Below, one piece after another: positions 1 to 4,682 of a stretch of DNA of 5,519 nt. Numbering within the stretch: the stretch's first letter is position 1; each line of letters begins with the position of its first letter. The translations under genes and the position numbers were made by a program. Below the pieces are notes generated by a model. That model saw only the letters and a list, made by a program, of their open reading frames with translations. It ran no database searches and was not told the origin of the DNA. This DNA is from Synergistaceae bacterium UBA4088 (GTDB lineage: Bacteria; Synergistota; Synergistia; Synergistales; Thermovirgaceae). The DNA is taken from positions 1 through 5,519 of the forward strand of contig DFYG01000033.1 of assembly GCA_002382605.1 (NCBI GenBank), read 5' to 3'.

Positions 1-356
1 CTTCCGGGCGCCAGCGAGGCAAGTGAAGAACCCCAGAAGAAGACAGCCAGGCCTGAGACATGCTTCTCTTCACCCTCCTTGGCTATAGGGGAGATCAGCC
101 TCTGGATCCACGGTTTCCCGTCGGCACTCCAAAACCTTGAAAGTTCAAGCAGGCCCAGGGCAATACAGGGTATGAAAAGGCAGACCCGGAAGATCCCTGC
201 TCCCCAGACAGGAAATACGACTAACGGGAAGACCAGCCCCATAAGCCGTACCAGCCTCCGGCGGAAAAGCCTTGTCTCACCGGCCGAAAAAACCGCCATC
301 GCAAAGCTGGAAAACAGAAGAAGGAGTATCGAAATAACGGCGAGAGTAATGATCAG
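1..356 (-). CDS. Partial polyprenol (dolichol/phytol) kinase-like membrane protein, 3' end off the left edge
   Basis: The frame is open for 118 codons from 356 to the left edge, directly after an in-frame TAG at 359-357. It encodes a very hydrophobic protein: a membrane helix at about residues 2-25, a basic stretch (residues 29-37, with an RRR run) leading into hydrophobic segments at about 38-51 and 55-70, then a GLLELSRF motif (68-75) and a GEEKHVSG motif (95-102) entering another hydrophobic segment. This order matches the CTP-dependent dolichol/phytol kinase and diacylglycerol/polyprenol kinase family, where an E-L-L-R motif precedes an E-x-x-x-x-S-G motif. Members phosphorylate an isoprenoid alcohol in the membrane. 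The usual RK-x-x-H element reads RR-x-x-R here. AAGGAGG (367-361) lies just upstream, but the only nearby starts are CTG (356), ATC (353) or ATT (350); the first ATG is at 299 and would lose most of helix 1. The open frame and membrane character are seen; the family is inferred and the substrate unknown. Confidence 0.6.
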   Translation of the reverse strand, partial: MIITLAVISILLLLFSSFAMAVFSAGETRLFRRRLVRLMGLVFPLVVFPVWGAGIFRVCLFIPCIALGLLELSRFWSADGKPWIQRLISPIAKEGEEKHVSGLAVFFWGSSLASLAPG

Positions 357-360
357 CTAA

Positions 361-367
361 CCTCCTT
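361..367 (-). promoter_or_regulatory. Ribosome binding site of the left-edge membrane protein
   Basis: On the minus strand AAGGAGG is a near-perfect anti-16S match, the strongest in the window. It lies 4 bases before CTG (356), 7 before ATC (353) and 10 before ATT (350). It argues that translation starts here rather than at the ATG at 299, which is more than 60 bases away. Confidence 0.55.
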
Positions 368-368
368 C

Positions 369-398
369 TTGAAGTGCGTCTTAATTAAATGGTACAAG
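369..398 (+). promoter_or_regulatory. Weak candidate sigma70-type promoter for the nitroreductase gene
   Basis: TTGAAG (369-374) and TACAAG (393-398) each match four of six consensus positions and are 18 bases apart. They lie in the only AT-rich patch of the divergent intergenic region, and transcription would begin about 55 bases before the nitroreductase start. A leftward promoter for the membrane-protein gene must also lie in or near this region, but I could not choose one. This is pattern matching only. Confidence 0.25.
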
Positions 399-449
399 AT
401 AAACGGGAGACGGCAAGTCAAAATCAGGAGCGAAACCGCTCTCTTGTCC

Positions 450-454
450 GGAGG
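450..454 (+). promoter_or_regulatory. Ribosome binding site fixing the nitroreductase start
   Basis: GGAGG lies 6 bases before the ATG at 461. An in-frame upstream ATG at 389 has no comparable site and would add 24 polar residues foreign to the family, so 461 is preferred. Confidence 0.75.
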
Positions 455-460
455 TATAAC

Positions 461-997
461 ATGTCGTTCATCGAGCTGGTCCAGAAAAGAAGGAGCGTCC
501 GATCCTACAGGCCGGACCCGGTCCCCCGGGAGGCCGTCGAGAGGTGCCTTGAAGCGGCCCGCCTGGCTCCATCCGCCTGCAACTCCCAGGGCTGGTACTT
601 TGTCGTGGTGGATTCCCCCGAAATGCGGGAGCGATTCACCGAGGCGGCATTCTCCGGCCTGCACTCAATGAACAAGTTCGCGAAGGAAGCGCCCGTCCAT
701 ATAGCGGTCGTCCGGGAGAGCGCAAAGCCTGCGTCAAGGTTCGGCGGTTTTTTCCGCGCGGTAGATTTCTCCCTGATCGACATCGGTATAGCTTGCGAAC
801 ACCTCGTACTCCAGGCCGCCGAGGAGGATATAGGGAGCTGCATGTTCGGGTGGTTCGACGAAAAGGGCGTCAAACGTCTTCTCGGCCTGCCGCGCGGATC
901 CAGGGTGGATCTTCTGATATGCCTCGGCTATACTGACAGACCGCTGCGGGCACCGAAGCAGAGAAAGTTCCTCGATGAGATCCGCAGGTACGCCTGA
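461..997 (+). CDS. Nitroreductase-family FMN oxidoreductase
   Basis: A 178-residue protein of the nitroreductase fold: homodimeric, cytoplasmic, FMN-binding enzymes that use NAD(P)H to reduce nitro compounds, quinones or other acceptors. The N-terminal KRRSVRSY (residues 9-16) is the family's R-R-S-x-R FMN-phosphate-binding segment. LAPSACNSQGW (35-45) is the second flavin-contact motif, usually A-P-S-x-x-N-x-Q-x-W. DIGIACEHLVLQAAEEDIGSC (from residue 107) is the conserved dimer-core helix followed by the G-S/T-C turn. LICLGYTDRP (152-161) and a late RKF (168-170) close the domain. It is a short, single-domain member, and the motifs are intact. It appears to be a single-gene unit: divergent from the left-hand gene and separated from the next gene by 196 bases containing a new promoter-like element. 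The family is clear, but the substrate cannot be read from sequence; such proteins are often annotated only as nitroreductase family. Confidence 0.92.
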   Translation: MSFIELVQKRRSVRSYRPDPVPREAVERCLEAARLAPSACNSQGWYFVVVDSPEMRERFTEAAFSGLHSMNKFAKEAPVHIAVVRESAKPASRFGGFFRAVDFSLIDIGIACEHLVLQAAEEDIGSCMFGWFDEKGVKRLLGLPRGSRVDLLICLGYTDRPLRAPKQRKFLDEIRRYA

Positions 998-1099
998 GGT
1001 CTTTCCGTCCTGATCGCGGACCTGCCATGGCCTTGGCCGGGGGCACTGGGAAAGGCCGACCCTGCAAACTCATCCGACCGTTCCCCTTTCCGAATATGG

Positions 1100-1140
1100 A
1101 CAAAGCCTGGTGGTGCGCCTGATGCCCTGAATGGCTTTGT
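1100..1140. repeat. Inverted repeat ACAAAGCC / GGCTTTGT upstream of the stress-protein gene
   Basis: Perfect 8-base arms at 1100-1107 and 1133-1140 flank 25 bases. The right arm ends 4 bases before the TATAAT box at 1145, so it sits in the spacer where a repressor or activator would act. There is no T-run after it and the loop is long, so it is a poor intrinsic terminator. It could be an operator or chance. Confidence 0.35.
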
Positions 1141-1144
1141 GTCG

Positions 1145-1150
1145 TATAAT
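1145..1150 (+). promoter_or_regulatory. Candidate -10 box of the usp/abc-f promoter
   Basis: A perfect TATAAT lies 44 bases before the stress-protein start codon. There is no good -35 hexamer at 16-18 bases upstream and no extended TG element, so an activator may be needed if this promoter is used. It is the best promoter-like element in the 196-base gap and would serve both the stress protein and the downstream ABC-F gene. Confidence 0.4.
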
Positions 1151-1177
1151 TTCAGGGCAGACAAAATATTACAAACC

Positions 1178-1185
1178 AGGGGGGG
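1178..1185 (+). promoter_or_regulatory. Ribosome binding site of the stress-protein gene
   Basis: AGGGGGGG lies 8 bases before the ATG at 1194. It decides this start over the in-frame ATG at 1131, which lies upstream of the TATAAT box and would add 21 residues ahead of the family's normal N-terminal beta strand. Confidence 0.6.
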
Positions 1186-1193
1186 CAGACCTC

Positions 1194-1652
1194 ATGCCAA
1201 AGAAGATCCTCGTATGCGTCGATATTGGCAACCTTGCGGAACATCTTGTGGACTACGGCCACTCACTTGCGCTCCGCCTTGATGCGGAGATCTCTTTCCT
1301 TCACGTTCTTCCGAATCCACACACATGGAAGGGGTACGGAACCTGGATCCATCCGGACATCACCAAAGAGGCCAGGGAGAGCGCAACAAAGAAGATCCAG
1401 TACCTGATCCGGAAGGCTGAAGAAAAGCACCCCGATCTCCCCCATCACGAGCATCCGATCCTTTTCGGAGAGGGAGACGCAACAGAGGTGATAATCCAAA
1501 CCGGAAAAAGTAACGGGTTCAACCTCATCGTCATCGGATTCAAGAGCCGCAGCGGTATCGAGCAGATGATGATCGGCAGCACAACGTCGAATGTAGCCCG
1601 CTATGCCAACTGCTCGGTGCTTATCTATCGACCTGGATTCGACCCGTTCTAG
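1194..1652 (+). CDS. Universal stress protein (UspA family)
   Basis: A single-domain 152-residue protein of normal UspA length. The N-terminal strand KKILVCVD (3-10) ends in the conserved adenine-contacting Asp (D10). It is followed by helix 1, SFLHVLPNP (34-42) as strand 2, a long helix rich in Lys/Glu (57-79), FGEGDATEVIIQTGKSN (91-107), the strand LIVIGF (111-116) and the phosphate-binding loop, ending in NCSVLIYRP (139-147). The ATP-binding subgroup has G-x2-G-x9-G-S/T; here it reads GFKSRSGIEQMMIGS (115-129), so the second glycine is Ser118 while the first and last glycines and the Ser are kept. These cytoplasmic proteins act as dimers in stress or starvation survival; the partner is unknown. 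It is probably cotranscribed with the ABC-F gene 54 bases downstream. The family is certain; nucleotide binding is likely but not assured. Confidence 0.93.
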   Translation: MPKKILVCVDIGNLAEHLVDYGHSLALRLDAEISFLHVLPNPHTWKGYGTWIHPDITKEARESATKKIQYLIRKAEEKHPDLPHHEHPILFGEGDATEVIIQTGKSNGFNLIVIGFKSRSGIEQMMIGSTTSNVARYANCSVLIYRPGFDPF

Positions 1653-1656
1653 AAAA

Positions 1657-1710
1657 ATGACAGGAGTGTCCTTCAAGGCCATGACAACTTCCGGCGGGGT
1701 GACCGCTTGA
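1657..1710 (+). other. Possible 17-codon mini-ORF overlapping the ABC-F start
   Basis: The frame starting at ATG 1657 reads MTGVSFKAMTTSGGVTA and stops at TGA 1708-1710, overlapping the TTG start of the ABC-F gene (1707). It fills the gap between the two genes almost exactly. No good ribosome binding site precedes 1657. A second in-frame ATG at 1681 has AGGAG only at 14 bases distance. It could be a leader peptide coupling translation to the ABC-F gene, but a short open frame by chance is at least as likely. Confidence 0.2.
1696..1702 (+). promoter_or_regulatory. Ribosome binding site supporting the TTG start of the ABC-F gene
   Basis: GGGGTGA lies 4 bases before TTG 1707. It is a moderate site at short spacing, coupled with a non-ATG start, so initiation may be weak or depend on upstream translation. 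Confidence 0.5.
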
Positions 1711-3641
1711 TACGCTGCAGCGGCATCTCCCTTGTGCTGGGAGGGAAACAGCTTTTCGAAGACCTGTCCCTCGCCGTCCCGAAGGGTACGAAGCTTGGCA
1801 TCGTCGGGGACAACGGGGCCGGAAAGACCACCCTTTTCAGGATGATCACAGGCGAGGTGTCGCCAGATCATGGCGTGGTCAGCATACCTGCAGGATCAAG
1901 GCTTGGACATCTTCCACAGGATCTTGTGGAAATAGGAGAAGCACCGCTGATCTCTTTCCTGAAAGAACGGGCAGGGATCGCGGACCTCGAAAAGGAGCTG
2001 GCCGATGTTCGCGACAGGCTTTCCCGGCCGGACCTGGACCATCGACAGAGAGCACCTCTTCTCGCCCGCCATGAAAGAGCTCTCCAGGCTTACGAATCGC
2101 TCGACGGGTACGGTTTCGAAGCCGTGGCCGGGAAGATACTGAAGGGCCTGGGATTCAGACAGGGTGACCTGGTACGTTCGTGCTCGGAGTTCTCCGGTGG
2201 ATGGAAGATGCGGATCTCCCTTGCCTCTCTCCTTCTTTGCAGGCCGGATATTCTCCTCCTGGATGAACCGACCAACCACCTGGATACGGAAAGCATGGAG
2301 TGGCTGGAGGGGTACCTCTCGTCATTTCCCGGCACTCTACTGGCCATCTCGCACGACAGGCGTTTCCTCGACAAACTGACGACACGAACGGCGGAACTCT
2401 CCGGCGGGCGAATACGGGTCTATACGGGCAATTTCTCGGAATTCATGGAGAAAAGGACGCAGGAGCTCGATATAGCCGAGAAGACCCGCAAAAAGCAGGA
2501 CAGGGAGATCGCCAGGACCCAGGCATTCATAGAACGTTTCAGGTACAAGGCATCGAAGGCTTCGCTTGTCCAGAGCCGCGTAAGGTCTCTTGAAAAGATA
2601 TCGCGATCCGATGCCGAGACCGGGGGCAGAAGGGTGTCGATAAAATTCCCGAAATGCCCGCGAAGCGGCCTTGATGTGATCCGCGCCGAGGGGCTGGGAC
2701 ACTCCTACGGAGATAATCCCGTATTTTCCGGGCTGGATCTTACCATCCGGCGGAGAGAGAGAGTGGCTCTCGTGGGGGTGAACGGCGCCGGGAAATCGAC
2801 ATTGACCAGGCTTTTGAACCTGGGAGAAACTCCTTCCGCTGGATCCGTCATCCAGGGACACAATGTCAGGAGCGCTTTCTTCTCACAGGAGAGCGCTAAA
2901 AACCTCGACTACGGCCATTCCGTGTGGGACGAGATCCGGAGCACTTCTTCCATCTGCGATGAACCTCAACGAAGGAACCTCCTGGGGTGTTTCCTGTTTT
3001 CCGGGAGCGATATCGAAAAACCCGTAAGAGTTCTTTCCGGGGGTGAAAAATCCCGGCTGGCGCTGCTGAAGATACTTCTTCAGGAGACGAACCTCCTGAT
3101 ACTGGACGAACCGACCAACCACCTGGACATGGCCACGAAGGATCTTTTCCAGGATTCGTTGATGGGATACGAGGGGACGATCGTTATCGTCTCGCACGAC
3201 AGGGATTTCCTGGACGCCCTGGTGGACAGGGTAATAGAGATCCGCGACGGAAGGATCTTCGACTACCCCGGCAACTACTCCTACTTCATTGAAAAAAGGG
3301 CCGGATCACTCGCCGCGGCAGAACCCGGCAGGAGCGGAGGCAGCGACGGGGACGAGGGCAGCCTGAAGGAGAAGAAGAGGAGCGAGGCTGAAAGACGGAA
3401 CAGGCTCTACAGGGAGAAAAAAAAGTTTCTGGACGAACTGAAGCCGCTGGAAGAGAGGATCGAACAGGCGGAGAACCGTACAGGCTCGATCGACCTCTCC
3501 CTGGCTGATCCGGCCACCCACCGCGATCCGGAGCGGGTCAGGGAACTTGTCATCGAGCGCGCTGCGCTGGAGAAGGAGACCAATTCGATGATGCGGCGGT
3601 GGGAGGAGCTGATGGATGCTCTGGCGGATGCGGAAGCGTAA
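1707..3641 (+). CDS. ABC-F family ATPase (Uup/YheS/YdiF-like), ribosome-associated
   Basis: A 644-residue soluble protein with two ATP-binding cassettes and no membrane segments, the ABC-F architecture of translation factors that bind the ribosomal E site. Cassette 1: Walker A GDNGAGKTT (34-42), an arm insertion at about 86-135, signature FSGGWKMR (162-169), Walker B plus catalytic Glu LLLDEPTNHLD (183-193, E187) and switch His in SHD (215-217). The linker at about 250-300 is a charged helical hairpin containing FIERFRYKASKASLVQSR (274-291), the tRNA-interaction region. Cassette 2: GVNGAGKST (357-365), LSGGEKSR (443-450), LILDEPTNHLD (464-474, E468) and SHD (496-498). A Gly/Ser/Asp-rich spacer (541-552) leads to a charged C-terminal coiled coil (about 553-640). 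All catalytic residues are intact. TTG at 1707 is the start: no in-frame ATG or GTG follows the preceding in-frame stop at 1650, GGGGTGA (1696-1702) precedes it, and the first domain begins at once. The linker looks like the housekeeping type rather than a clearly extended antibiotic-resistance type, but this is inferred. Confidence 0.93.
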   Translation: MIRCSGISLVLGGKQLFEDLSLAVPKGTKLGIVGDNGAGKTTLFRMITGEVSPDHGVVSIPAGSRLGHLPQDLVEIGEAPLISFLKERAGIADLEKELADVRDRLSRPDLDHRQRAPLLARHERALQAYESLDGYGFEAVAGKILKGLGFRQGDLVRSCSEFSGGWKMRISLASLLLCRPDILLLDEPTNHLDTESMEWLEGYLSSFPGTLLAISHDRRFLDKLTTRTAELSGGRIRVYTGNFSEFMEKRTQELDIAEKTRKKQDREIARTQAFIERFRYKASKASLVQSRVRSLEKISRSDAETGGRRVSIKFPKCPRSGLDVIRAEGLGHSYGDNPVFSGLDLTIRRRERVALVGVNGAGKSTLTRLLNLGETPSAGSVIQGHNVRSAFFSQESAKNLDYGHSVWDEIRSTSSICDEPQRRNLLGCFLFSGSDIEKPVRVLSGGEKSRLALLKILLQETNLLILDEPTNHLDMATKDLFQDSLMGYEGTIVIVSHDRDFLDALVDRVIEIRDGRIFDYPGNYSYFIEKRAGSLAAAEPGRSGGSDGDEGSLKEKKRSEAERRNRLYREKKKFLDELKPLEERIEQAENRTGSIDLSLADPATHRDPERVRELVIERAALEKETNSMMRRWEELMDALADAEA

Positions 3642-3780
3642 CGAAGCCTGACCGCGGCATCTGGCGTTACCTGGAAAAAGCGGACCCCTTTACAGCTCCC
3701 TGCAAGGCGCCTGCTCTTCTTTGAAAAGGCGGATGCCTGGCAGTTCCGGATCCACCGGCAACGCCACCTCGAATGAGCCG
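3642..3780. other. Convergent intergenic region without a recognisable terminator
   Basis: This 139-base gap separates the ends of the ABC-F and M23 genes, which point towards each other, so terminators in both directions are expected. I see no GC-rich hairpin followed by a T-run on either strand. The only pairings found are distant short arms, TGGCGTT (3662-3668) with AACGCCA (3760-3766) and GGCATC (3656-3661) with GATGCC (3732-3737). These are nested and could form a long imperfect structure but look like chance. Open frames crossing it lack domain character. Confidence 0.4.
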
Positions 3781-4674
3781 TCATCTTTCCAGGAGAAATT
3801 CGGGATCCACCATACTTCCCTGGACGCAGATGCCGAAATGAAGATGCGGCCCTGTCACCCTTCCCGTCTTTCCCGCAAGGCCTATGACATCTCCCGCCGA
3901 TACCCGGTCACCGGCGACTGCAAGGCGCTTTGAAAGGTGCATGTAGACGGAGATCACGCCGTTGCCGTGATCGACATAAACGCACTCGCCGGCATAGTAG
4001 TGATCGGCCGAGAGTATGACAGTGCCGTCGGCGGCAGACATGACCGGGTCGCCTTCTTTTGCCCGGTAGTCCACGCCGCGGTGCGGTGAGCGGGGTTTAT
4101 CGTTGAGAATCCTCCTGAAGCCGTAGGGGCTTGTGATGAGACCTGGTACGGGCCGGACCATGGGGAGGTCCCACCTTCTCTCCCGCGATACTGTCGCAAG
4201 CGCACCGGCCACCTCTTTCCGTTCACCCGAGATCCGGTCGAGAACTTTCTTCGGTGGAGTGACCATAGCCTCCGGGAGCGTCAGCCTCTGGACCGGATAT
4301 TCCACACTGGCGACCTGGACCTCCCTGGAAACCATCACCTCGGACCCGTCCATTGCCGCGCGTATCTCGAGGGTTTTTTTGCCGGGGGAGGCATTCAGTA
4401 CATCTGTCCCGAGAAGAACGACACCCTCGCTTATCTCCCCCTCACGCCGGATCTCCACCGGGATCTCCTTTCCCCCCCACGAGACGGTCAGCCCGGCCAT
4501 ATTTGACCGGGATGATACATAGACCTGAAAGGGCCTGCCGATGGCGGTCTCCCGCGGCGCAACCACATTGAGAGGCTGGGAGGAGCTTCGCGCAGGGGGA
4601 CAGCCTCCCGCGAAAAGGAGGAGACCGGCCGTCGCGACAGCAAGAATTCCCCTGAGTCTCCATGAAACAGCCAT
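3781..4674 (-). CDS. M23 (LytM-type) peptidase-domain lipoprotein
   Basis: A 297-residue exported protein. Residues 1-25 form a signal peptide: basic start (R6, R8), hydrophobic core (about 10-22) and FAGGC with Cys25 as a relaxed lipobox, so a lipid-anchored protein is likely. Residues about 35-125 are beta-rich with no recognised motif, plausibly an Ig-like domain as in several M23 proteins. Residues 173-295 are the M23 domain, which cuts peptide cross-links in peptidoglycan. SPYGFRR (182-188) opens it, HRGVDY (198-203) supplies zinc ligands H198 and D202, YMHLS (244-248) supplies catalytic H246, and GPHLHFG (275-281) supplies H277 and zinc ligand H279. All expected residues are present, so it should be an active endopeptidase and not a degenerate EnvC/NlpD-type activator. 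The gene follows the nitrilase by 8 bases in the same direction. The nearest strong Shine-Dalgarno-like run, GGGGGAG (4694-4688), lies 13 bases before the ATG inside the nitrilase end, so translation may be coupled. Confidence 0.9.
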   Translation of the reverse strand: MAVSWRLRGILAVATAGLLLFAGGCPPARSSSQPLNVVAPRETAIGRPFQVYVSSRSNMAGLTVSWGGKEIPVEIRREGEISEGVVLLGTDVLNASPGKKTLEIRAAMDGSEVMVSREVQVASVEYPVQRLTLPEAMVTPPKKVLDRISGERKEVAGALATVSRERRWDLPMVRPVPGLITSPYGFRRILNDKPRSPHRGVDYRAKEGDPVMSAADGTVILSADHYYAGECVYVDHGNGVISVYMHLSKRLAVAGDRVSAGDVIGLAGKTGRVTGPHLHFGICVQGSMVDPEFLLER

Positions 4675-4682
4675 GAGCCGGA

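Noticed and set aside
389..460. A longer nitroreductase starting at ATG 389
   Set aside because: The 24 extra residues are polar and unlike the family, and GGAGG lies just before ATG 461.
1029..1057. GGCCTT / AAGGCC pairing as a terminator for the nitroreductase gene
   Set aside because: Only 6 paired bases, a 17-base loop and no T-run after it.
870..1164. Minus-strand open frames across the gap between nitroreductase and stress protein
   Set aside because: Low-complexity Arg/Ser/Pro-rich translations, partly antisense to the nitroreductase gene, with no motif.
1131..1193. A longer stress protein starting at ATG 1131
   Set aside because: It would begin upstream of the TATAAT box, has no ribosome binding site, and adds residues before the normal first strand of the fold.
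1263..1871. A 202-codon minus-strand frame antisense to the stress protein and ABC-F start
   Set aside because: It overlaps two genes with clear family motifs, and its translation shows no domain.
3407..3784. Minus-strand frame of 125 codons over the ABC-F end and the convergent gap
   Set aside because: Ser/Arg-rich translation antisense to the ABC-F coiled coil; this is a typical shadow of a charged coding region.
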